From an uncultured Lachnospiraceae bacterium (GTDB lineage Bacteria; Bacillota; Clostridia; Lachnospirales; Lachnospiraceae), in assembly GCA_949132985.1 (NCBI GenBank), contig CASCGD010000010.1:1-51847 (forward strand): a DNA stretch of 51,847 bases, written 5' to 3'. Under the pieces are notes generated by a model, which saw nothing but the letters and a program-made list of their open reading frames with translations, had not been told where the DNA came from and made no database searches. Numbering within the stretch: the first letter of the stretch is position 1; each line of letters begins with the position of its first letter. Position numbers and translations under genes: made by a program. Below are positions 25,424 through 32,170 of the stretch, one piece after another.

Positions 25424-25532
25424 TCTTTTCTATCATATTTTTGCTAATTTCATCTCATTTTGGGTATTTGCTGTGTCTTCTTAAAACCGTTTGTAAATGT
25501 AATTCCATTCCCGAGGTTTTATTTATGAACTC

Positions 25533-25561
25533 ATTATATAGCATCTATACTATATGGTCAA
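25533..25561 (-). promoter_or_regulatory. Serpin promoter
   Basis: Minus strand: -35 TTGACC (25561-25556), 17-bp spacer, -10 TATAAT (25538-25533). The start codon is ~165 bp further, giving an unusually long leader with the stem-loop above. Confidence 0.75.
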
Positions 25562-25582
25562 TTTTTCACATATCATGCAAAA

Positions 25583-25618
25583 CAGCCGGAGGGTACGAAC
25601 CCCTCCGGCTGCCGCAAA
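25583..25618 (-). terminator. Intrinsic terminator after ldh and the Cys-rich peptide
   Basis: CAGCCGGAGGG pairs with CCCTCCGGCTG over a short loop, with TTTT following on the minus strand. Confidence 0.8.
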
Positions 25619-25629
25619 ATAATTATCAT

Positions 25630-25719
25630 TCACTTCTTCCCAAAACAGCATTCCCAACATTTGAATACGCCTTTTGTCGTAACCGCAAGGCACGCCTTGC
25701 AGCACTTACATCCCCACAT
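25630..25719 (-). CDS. Cys-rich 29-residue peptide overlapping the ldh stop codon
   Basis: A very short frame whose ATG (25719) lies inside the last codons of ldh and which ends 12 bp before the terminator. The peptide begins 'MWGCKCCKACLAV' and ends 'FKCWECCFGKK', with seven cysteines in 29 residues arranged as Cys-x-Cys-Cys-x-x-Cys and Cys-x-x-Cys-Cys. This would suit a small metal-binding knuckle. There is only a weak GGGA ribosome site, so coupling to ldh translation would be needed. Position between ldh and its terminator, and the regular Cys spacing, favour a real gene; chance cannot be excluded. Confidence 0.45.
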   Translation of the reverse strand: MWGCKCCKACLAVTTKGVFKCWECCFGKK

Positions 25720-26671
25720 CGTCCAGAATATCCCGCAGCATCGACGCCGACTCCTTAAGCTTCGCCAGCTCCTGCGTGCTTAGGGGAATCGGCACCTTCG
25801 TCTCCACGCCGTTCTTTCCGAGGATGGCAGGCATGGAGAGCGCCACATCGGAAATCCCGTACTCGCCGTACATCATCGATGAAATTGGAAGAATCGATTT
25901 TTCGTCGTGCAGAATCACCTGGCAGATACGTCTGACGGACATGGCAATTCCGAAATAGGTCGCCTTTTTTCTCTCGATAATCTCGTAGGCGCTGTTTTTG
26001 ACCTCCTCGGCGATGCGCGCCGTATTTTCGCTGTGCTTATAATGCCCCCGCAGCTCGCAGAAATCATTCAGCGGAATACCCGAGACATTCGCACCCGACC
26101 ACGCCGCAATCTCGCTGTCCCCGTGCTCCCCGACAATAAACGCGTGTACGCTTTTGCTGTCCACCGTCAGATGCTGCGACACCGCATATTTAAGTCTGGC
26201 CGTGTCGAGCACGGTTCCCGAGCCGATGACGCGGTTTTCCGTGAAGCCGGAGATGCGCTGCGCCACATACGTGAGTATATCAACCGGGTTTGAAACGATA
26301 AGCAGGATACCGCCGAAGCCCGAATCTCTGATCTGCGGGATAATCGTCTGAAATATTTTCACGTTTTTGTGTACCAAATCGAGCCTTGTCTCGTCAGGCT
26401 TCTGGTTTGCCCCCGCCGTAACCGCAACGATTCCCGCATCCCCGATATCGCTGTAATCACCTGCATAAATCTTTGACGGTGTCGTAAAGGGTATCCCGTG
26501 GCTGATATCCATCGCTTCGCCCTCGGCCCGATCCTGATCCCTGTCAATCAGAACCATCTCCGAAAACATCCCGCTCTGCATCAGCGTAAACGCACAGGCA
26601 GCTCCCACGTAACCACATCCGATCACCGCGATTTTCCGTGGGTTGACAAAATTTCTTTCCTGTTGATCCAT
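25706..26671 (-). CDS. ldh: L-lactate dehydrogenase
   Basis: A 321-residue NAD-dependent enzyme reducing pyruvate to L-lactate, regenerating NAD in fermentation. The NAD motif is 'IAVIGCGYVGAACAFTLM' (residues ~13-30). 'NPVDILTYVAQRISG' and 'VIGSGTVLDTARLKYAVSQH' include substrate-binding Asn and Arg, and 'VHAFIVGEHGDSEIAAWSGA' carries the catalytic His of the His-Gly-Asp-Ser motif. Gln in 'TAGANQKPDETR' at the specificity loop indicates lactate rather than malate. It is divergent from pyk, whose product makes its substrate; the two share a 274-bp intergenic region. Confidence 0.95.
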   Translation of the reverse strand: MDQQERNFVNPRKIAVIGCGYVGAACAFTLMQSGMFSEMVLIDRDQDRAEGEAMDISHGIPFTTPSKIYAGDYSDIGDAGIVAVTAGANQKPDETRLDLVHKNVKIFQTIIPQIRDSGFGGILLIVSNPVDILTYVAQRISGFTENRVIGSGTVLDTARLKYAVSQHLTVDSKSVHAFIVGEHGDSEIAAWSGANVSGIPLNDFCELRGHYKHSENTARIAEEVKNSAYEIIERKKATYFGIAMSVRRICQVILHDEKSILPISSMMYGEYGISDVALSMPAILGKNGVETKVPIPLSTQELAKLKESASMLRDILDDVGM

Positions 26672-26689
26672 ATTTTTTTCTCCTTTTAC

Positions 26690-26717
26690 TTGCGTTTAAA
26701 TTTACATATCTTATAAT
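26690..26717 (+). promoter_or_regulatory. Likely pyk promoter
   Basis: -35 TTGCGT (26690-26695), 16-bp spacer, -10 TATAAT (26712-26717) on the plus strand. It gives a leader of ~220 nt that contains the two 49-bp elements. Confidence 0.5.
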
Positions 26718-26843
26718 AATAATAAGACTGTGCAGGCAGAAAGAAACTTATTCATGAACATCCTGTTCGATGTGTCATAATCACTGTTTGCACCCCGGCT
26801 GTCCGATGAAAACACAATTCGCACAGCAACGCAAAAGAGGAGG

Positions 26844-26941
26844 GAATACCCTGCGGGTATACCTCAATGTCAAAAACATGACAAAAAGGAGGAAGCACCC
26901 TGCGGGTATACCTCAATGTCAAAAACATGACAAAAAGGAGG
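26844..26941 (+). repeat. 49-bp 5'-UTR element, two tandem copies before pyk
   Basis: Two units spaced 49 bp apart. Unit 1 has a perfect ATACCC-TGC-GGGTAT hairpin (26846-26860); unit 2 has CACCC in place of TACCC. Each has the second hairpin TGTCA-AAAACA-TGACA. The last unit runs into the AAGGAGG site of pyk. Confidence 0.85.
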
Positions 26942-26945
26942 AAAT

Positions 26946-28376
26946 ATGAGAAAGACAAAAATTATCTGCACCATGGGACCTGCCACAGAAAGCGACCGTG
27001 TGCTTGAAGCGCTCATAGACGGCGGCATGAATGTTGCCCGCTTCAATTTTTCCCACGGTACCCACGAGGAACAGAAGGTACGCATGGACCGCGTCAAAAA
27101 AATCCGCACCGAAAAGGATATGCCCATAGCGATCCTGCTGGATACCAAGGGACCGGAAATCCGGCTGAAAAATTTTAAGGACGGCAAGGCAGCGCTCACC
27201 CGCGGACAAACCTTCACCCTCACCACAAGCGATGAGCCGGGTGACGCCTCCTCCGTCGGCATTACCTGTGCACAGCTGTATCAGGATGTATCACCCGGCA
27301 CGATTATTCTTCTGGACGACGGCCTGATCTCCATGGAGGTCACTGCCATCCGGGGCACGGATATTGTCTGTGAGGTGCACAATGACGGTGTTGTCAGCAA
27401 CCACAAGGGCATCAACGTCCCCGGTGTCCACCTCTCTCTTCCTTACATGAGCGAGAAAGACCGTGAAGACATCCTGTTCGGAATCGATCAGGACATAGAC
27501 ATCATCGCCGCATCCTTTGTGCGCACCAGGGAAGACGTACTCCAGATCCGCCGGCTCTTAGAGCCAAACGGCGGCGAAGGCATCTCGATTATCGCCAAGA
27601 TCGAAAATGACGAAGGCGTGAAACACATTGACGAAATCATTGACGTGTCCGACGGCATCATGATCGCCCGGGGCGATATGGGTGTGGAAATTCCCATGGA
27701 GGAAGTGCCCATCATCCAGAAGATGATCATCAAAAAAGTTTACGCTGCCGGCAAACAGGTAATCACCGCCACACAGATGCTGGATTCCATGATGAAAAAT
27801 CCTCGCCCCACCCGGGCGGAGGTCACAGATGTGGCAAACGCCATCTACGACGGCACCAGCGCGATCATGCTCTCCGGTGAGACTGCCGCAGGCTTATACC
27901 CGGTGGAATCACTCCAGGCGATGGCCCGCATTGCAGAGCGCACGGAGGCGGATATCGATTACCGAAAGCGCTTTTTTTCCAGCGAGCGGGACGAGAATCC
28001 CGACATCACGGACGCGATCTGTCATGCAACCTGCACAACCGCACTTGACCTTGGCGCACGCGCAATCCTCACCGTCACCAAATCCGGCTACGCGGCGCGC
28101 ATGATTTCCCGCTACCGCCCGCAGTCGGATATCATCGCCTGCACGACCAGCGCACGGGTGTCCAGGCAGTTAAACCTTTCCTGGGGCGTGACGCCGATTG
28201 CCATGGAAGAGCGCCACCATGTGCTGGATCTGTTCAATCATGCCGTTGAGTGCTCACAGAAAAAGGGCCACATCGCAGAGGATGACATCGTTGTCATCAC
28301 CTCCGGCGTGCCCCTGGGTCATTCCGGTACGACCAATATGATCAAGGTGCAGAAGGTAGAGGCTCTGCACGAATAA
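26946..28376 (+). CDS. pyk: Pyruvate kinase
   Basis: A 476-residue glycolytic enzyme converting phosphoenolpyruvate and ADP to pyruvate and ATP. Seen: 'KTKIICTMGPATESDRVLEA' (N-terminus), 'VARFNFSHGTHEEQ' (Arg, Asn, Ser of the active site), 'AILLDTKGPEIR' (residues ~59-70), 'IIAKIENDEGVKHIDEI' (catalytic Lys and metal-binding Glu), 'IMIARGDMGVEIPMEEVP' and 'ITATQMLDSMMKNPRPTRAE'. The C-terminal allosteric domain is present and the extra PEP-utilising domain of some Bacilli is absent. The ribosome site AAAAAGGAGGAAAT belongs to the second 49-bp element. Confidence 0.96.
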   Translation: MRKTKIICTMGPATESDRVLEALIDGGMNVARFNFSHGTHEEQKVRMDRVKKIRTEKDMPIAILLDTKGPEIRLKNFKDGKAALTRGQTFTLTTSDEPGDASSVGITCAQLYQDVSPGTIILLDDGLISMEVTAIRGTDIVCEVHNDGVVSNHKGINVPGVHLSLPYMSEKDREDILFGIDQDIDIIAASFVRTREDVLQIRRLLEPNGGEGISIIAKIENDEGVKHIDEIIDVSDGIMIARGDMGVEIPMEEVPIIQKMIIKKVYAAGKQVITATQMLDSMMKNPRPTRAEVTDVANAIYDGTSAIMLSGETAAGLYPVESLQAMARIAERTEADIDYRKRFFSSERDENPDITDAICHATCTTALDLGARAILTVTKSGYAARMISRYRPQSDIIACTTSARVSRQLNLSWGVTPIAMEERHHVLDLFNHAVECSQKKGHIAEDDIVVITSGVPLGHSGTTNMIKVQKVEALHE

Positions 28377-28424
28377 ACACAATGCGCTTTTCATAGCCAA
28401 AGAAGCTTCCGCCAGATCAAAAAC

Positions 28425-28519
28425 GGGCTGTCACATGAAAAAAATGATACAAGATATCGTTCGTTTAACTCCCTCTTCTACACGATATCCTGTATATGTT
28501 TTTCTTCATGTGACAGCCC
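28425..28519. terminator. Long imperfect inverted repeat, probable bidirectional terminator
   Basis: GGGCTGTCACATGAA (28425-28439) and TTCATGTGACAGCCC (28505-28519) are perfect 15-bp arms. Inside, GATACAAGATATCGT and ACGATATCCTGTATATG pair imperfectly. It lies between the convergent pyk (+) and macrodomain (-) genes. The total of 95 bp is long for a terminator, so a MITE-like origin is possible. Confidence 0.65.
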
Positions 28520-28520
28520 C

Positions 28521-29081
28521 TTATTTAAACTCCTGCTTCGCCAGCGCACGCTCATAAGCCGCAAGCGTCCGGTCATCAAAAAGCACCCATTTGATGACGT
28601 CCAGCGCTCCCGGATGCTCCGCAGCAAAATTTTTCGCCGTTTTCAGCGCAATTTCCGCAGCCTTATCAAGCGGAAAATGATAGATTCCCGTGGAGATGGA
28701 CGGAAACGCAACACTTCGTATGCCATGCGCCGCTGCCAGCTCCAGACAGGACTGATAGCAGGACGCCAGCAATTCATGCTCCCGTGATTTCCCGCCGTTC
28801 CAGATCGGTCCCGGCGTATGGATCACATATTCGCAGGGCAGGTCGTATGCTTTTGTCATCTTCGCCTTTCCGGTCTTACAGCCGTTTAACGTACGGCACT
28901 CCGCTAAAAGCTGCGGCCCGGCAGCCCGGTGAATGGCGCCGTCCACACCGCCTCCGCCGAGCAAACTGGTATTTGCGGCATTCACGATTGCCTGTACATC
29001 ATGGTTTTTCGTAATATCACCTTTGATCATCACAAATGCGGTACTGTCCGCGGCCTGCAAATCTTCATCCGTTTTTTGCAT
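28521..29081 (-). CDS. Macrodomain protein (O-acetyl-ADP-ribose deacetylase-like)
   Basis: A 186-residue single macrodomain that should bind ADP-ribose and remove acetyl or ADP-ribosyl groups. '[20 protein letters not shown]' and '[17 protein letters not shown]' are the YmdB-type motifs, with Asn and Asp of the catalytic loop. '[20 protein letters not shown]' and '[20 protein letters not shown]' line the ribose-phosphate pocket. I start at the ATG at 29081; the frame extends 36 codons upstream without homology-like sequence, and GGAAGGGGAT is about ten bases before 29081. It follows the DUF2156-GNAT gene by about 120 bp on the same strand. Confidence 0.92.
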   Translation of the reverse strand: MQKTDEDLQAADSTAFVMIKGDITKNHDVQAIVNAANTSLLGGGGVDGAIHRAAGPQLLAECRTLNGCKTGKAKMTKAYDLPCEYVIHTPGPIWNGGKSREHELLASCYQSCLELAAAHGIRSVAFPSISTGIYHFPLDKAAEIALKTAKNFAAEHPGALDVIKWVLFDDRTLAAYERALAKQEFK

Positions 29082-29198
29082 ATGCCATAATCCCCTTCCC
29101 CGGGCACCTTCCCGGCATGATACAAGTGTTTTTTCACGACCCTCGCAGCAGCCTAATTTCAAATTAACATGAAAATCTCTGCCTGTCAAACGCCGTTA

Positions 29199-30932
29199 CT
29201 ATGCAAGTGTTAAATTCAAATATCCTCCCCCCGGCAGCTCAAATCCCTTCAGCCGCTCCGGCAGAAGGAGCATTCCGCCAGGGATATCATAGCGCACCCG
29301 CTTCGTCCCGGTTTCTGCAAACAGCTCCGGCAAAAGTCCCGAGAGCATCTCATCGTTCAGCGTCGTCTCTACAATGACCAGCTCTTTCCCCTGCACATTG
29401 TACATCAAAAGCTCCTTTTTCTCCGCCGCAGACTCTGACACGAGAATCCTGTTTTTCCCGCCCTCCCGCTCGTTGATCTCGAAGGCAAACGCAACGGCTT
29501 GCTCGTCCCACGCCAGATATGCATTTCTATGAGCGGAGAAATATGCATTCCGAAGGGCGGCATATTCTCCTGCCTCTGCCTTTTCCAGACAGAAATTCCA
29601 CCGACAGTTTCCTGCGGGCACAAGGCGTGCCCCCACGTTTTCACCCCGGAAGCAGCGCACAAAACCCATTTTCTCATAATAGCGATACAATCCCTCATCC
29701 GCGGGGGAGAGCACCAAAGGCGCGTCCCAAAGACGGACGGCACACATCAGAATTTTCTCTGCCAGACCCTGCCTGCGGTATTCAGGCAGCGTCGCCACCG
29801 CATAGGTGTAGCGAACCGGAATCGCGCCCCGCTCCGTCACATAAACTGCCGGCAAAAAGCTTGCCATAGAAACCGGACGGCCGTCGCGGTAAATGAGCAG
29901 CATATTTTTCGCCTCTGCCCGGCGCTTCATATAAAATTCCGAGAAATCTCCATCGTCAAAGCAGCGCCGCCACAGCTCGCACACCTGACGCAGCGTCTTA
30001 TCATCCGTCGGATCCGCAAAAACGACCTCGCTCCTTACGGCCGTATACTTTTCTTCCAGCCTGAAGGGGTGATACGAGAGCTTCGCCTTGCGCAGGCCCG
30101 GGTCTCCGGTGTCCTCCTCCCGATTTATATAGGTAAACCCTTCCGCCGCATGCTCGGCAAACTGCTGGTTGATCATTGGATATGCACCCTGCACATCCGC
30201 AAACGCTTTCTCAAAATGAACGACAAATGTATCATCGTTCAAAGGCTCGCCCAACGAGAGTGCAACAACCCTTCCCGCTTTCCGCAAAAGTCCACCGGAA
30301 AGCCCCAGAGCCTCCATCTCCAAAAGCCCCGTCATCATTGCGGAAAATTCCTGTTCCAGCTCAATGTTCCATTCCTCGCCTCTGTTTTCCTTCCACTGCT
30401 CCATCATCGCCCGGGCATCCGCGCGGTTACTGTCCGTAACCTCCTCATAGCTCCAGTCGCCGGCGTCCTTAAAGCGGGCAATATGGTTGCGCTTGCCATG
30501 AAATTTCTTGCCGGAGAGCTTCACAAGTTTCTCCCTCTCATAAATATAATCACTCAAATCGCGGTTTGCGCCAGATAAAAACTCACCCGGGAACCAGCGC
30601 CGCAAACGCTCATGGTCAGCGCGTGCAATCGGCGAAAGCCGCAGCACCTTCCCGCCCTTTTCACATGCGGACATCACATACGCAAGCAGCGCGCGCTTAT
30701 CCTCATCGCTCCCTCCGAAAGGAAAGCTGTAAACATCGCTGTTCTCACTCTCATAGCGGAAAATGCCGCAGGCTCCATCCCCGGAAACCGCAAGCCGCAG
30801 CGCAAAAAAACGGCTCCACGCATAGTTTCCCGCAAAGGTGTACTCACACATCCTGCGCCCATCCTCCAACAGCTTTTTTGCCACCCATTCCCGTCTGTCA
30901 ATTGTCAGCTCCTCAAACATTATCTGTTCCAT
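29199..30932 (-). CDS. DUF2156 (phosphatidylglycerol lysyltransferase-like) and GNAT fusion
   Basis: A 577-residue two-domain cytoplasmic protein. Residues ~1-300 match DUF2156/LPG_synthase_C ('CEYTFAGNYAWSRFFALRLA', 'GKKFHGKRNHIARFKDAGDW', 'YPMINQQFAEHAAEGFTYIN'), an aminoacyl-transferase-like double GNAT fold. Residues ~325-480 are a separate GNAT acetyltransferase ('TYAVATLPEYRRQGLAEKIL', 'LYRYYEKMGFVRCFRG') of the Eis-like type, and the C-terminal ~90 residues resemble a sterol-carrier-like domain. I start at the ATG at 30932. An alternative ATG at 30965 has a better GGAGG site. There are no membrane helices, so it is not a full MprF. Substrates unknown. Confidence 0.8.
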   Translation of the reverse strand: MEQIMFEELTIDRREWVAKKLLEDGRRMCEYTFAGNYAWSRFFALRLAVSGDGACGIFRYESENSDVYSFPFGGSDEDKRALLAYVMSACEKGGKVLRLSPIARADHERLRRWFPGEFLSGANRDLSDYIYEREKLVKLSGKKFHGKRNHIARFKDAGDWSYEEVTDSNRADARAMMEQWKENRGEEWNIELEQEFSAMMTGLLEMEALGLSGGLLRKAGRVVALSLGEPLNDDTFVVHFEKAFADVQGAYPMINQQFAEHAAEGFTYINREEDTGDPGLRKAKLSYHPFRLEEKYTAVRSEVVFADPTDDKTLRQVCELWRRCFDDGDFSEFYMKRRAEAKNMLLIYRDGRPVSMASFLPAVYVTERGAIPVRYTYAVATLPEYRRQGLAEKILMCAVRLWDAPLVLSPADEGLYRYYEKMGFVRCFRGENVGARLVPAGNCRWNFCLEKAEAGEYAALRNAYFSAHRNAYLAWDEQAVAFAFEINEREGGKNRILVSESAAEKKELLMYNVQGKELVIVETTLNDEMLSGLLPELFAETGTKRVRYDIPGGMLLLPERLKGFELPGGGYLNLTLA

Positions 30933-31068
30933 ATGAATATCTTCCTTTTTCTCCTTGCCGGCCATTTCATCCTCCGGCATAAGTATTTATCCTGAAAGAA
31001 AATAACTTCCCCCAGCACTCATTTGCCTGCCATCCCTGTCCAGCGCAGCCGATTGATACTTATCACTG

Positions 31069-31911
31069 CTATACATCATCGTAATGCTCCAGAAAATGAT
31101 GCGTCACACCATCCTTCTTATAAGCGATCAGCGTGTTCAGATTCACATTTTCCACACTCTTAAATATATTTGCCTCCACAAAGGGATTGGTCTCCTTCAA
31201 CCGGGCGATCAGTTTTTTTACCTCGATGCGCGCGGAATGATTCTGCTCCTCCGCGGAAACATCCGCACGGTTCTCCGTAAAGCGGCACGCACACTGCAGA
31301 AAGTGGAGTCCATTGTAATCCCGCCAGTGCCGGATATCGTCCTCACGAATCAGATACATCGGACGTATCAGCTCCATACCTGCAAAATTCGTGCTGTGAA
31401 GCTTCGGCATCATCGTCTGCACCTGTGCACCGTATAGCATACCCATTAAAATTGTTTCTATCACGTCGTCATAATGGTGCCCCAGCGCGATCTTGTTGCA
31501 GCCCAGCTCCCTCGCTTTCGCGTAGAGATAGCCCCTGCGCATCCGCGCACAAAGATAGCAGGGATTTTTGTCGATATGATACACCGAGTCAAAAATATCC
31601 GACGTAAAAAGCGTGATCGGAATATCCAAAAGCGCTGCGTTGCGTTCGATCATCTCCCGGTTTTTTTCGTGGTAGCCCGGGTCCATCACCAAAAATTCCA
31701 GCCCAAACTCAAACTTGCGATGGTGCTTTAGCTCCTGGAAGAGCTTTGCCATCAGCATCGAGTCTTTGCCGCCCGAGATACACACCGCTACGCGGTCGCC
31801 CTCCTGCAAAAGGTTGTAGGTGTTGATTGCCTTTGCGAATTTGGAGAAGAGGGGTTTTTTGAATTTTTTGCGGAGGCTTTGTTCAAGGTCTGCGGTTGTG
31901 TTTGTTGTCAT
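31069..31911 (-). CDS. TtcA-like tRNA 2-thiocytidine synthetase / PP-loop ATPase
   Basis: A 280-residue PP-loop (adenine nucleotide alpha-hydrolase) protein. The ATP-binding loop is 'VAVCISGGKDSMLMAKLF' (residues ~42-59). A Cys-x-x-Cys pair in 'NPCYLCARMRRGYLYAKA' and a later Cys in 'LQCACRFTEN' could hold the iron-sulfur cluster of TtcA-type tRNA thiolases. 'LGHHYDDVIETILMGMLYG' is the conserved second motif. The start codon at 31911 follows TTAAGAGGAACCAACC. A structured 259-bp gap separates it from the transglutaminase gene upstream. tRNA modification is the likeliest role; the exact site modified is not provable here. Confidence 0.85.
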   Translation of the reverse strand: MTTNTTADLEQSLRKKFKKPLFSKFAKAINTYNLLQEGDRVAVCISGGKDSMLMAKLFQELKHHRKFEFGLEFLVMDPGYHEKNREMIERNAALLDIPITLFTSDIFDSVYHIDKNPCYLCARMRRGYLYAKARELGCNKIALGHHYDDVIETILMGMLYGAQVQTMMPKLHSTNFAGMELIRPMYLIREDDIRHWRDYNGLHFLQCACRFTENRADVSAEEQNHSARIEVKKLIARLKETNPFVEANIFKSVENVNLNTLIAYKKDGVTHHFLEHYDDV

Positions 31912-32170
31912 GGTTGGTTCCTCTTAATATTACGTAGTGGCAAGTCACGCCGCCAGGAAATCGACTCTCCCCGAGCAAAGAGACGCTTCCGATACAAGGA
32001 ATTGCGCTGATGCGCAAGCAGGTCATTGATTCCCCGGCGGCTGGTTACTGGGTTCCCGCATTCACCACCGATGTTTTCTGGCTGATTTAACGCCAAAACA
32101 GCATACGGCTCCGATGCCCAGTTGCTGTACTTTTTTATTACAGCTCTTTGGGCTGACAGGCAGTACACGA
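31912..32170 (-). ncRNA. Structured intergenic segment of unknown function
   Basis: A 259-bp gap that folds well on the minus strand. A perfect TTGCGC-ATCA-GCGCAA hairpin (about 32007-32022) is enclosed by GCCGCC/GGCGGC arms, and GTACAGCAACTGGG-like and GGCATCGGAGCC stems precede it. A minus-strand frame runs through it (up to 32252), but it overlaps the 3' end of the transglutaminase gene and has no recognisable protein family. It could be a structured leader of the TtcA-like gene, or the end of a decayed mobile element. Confidence 0.35.
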
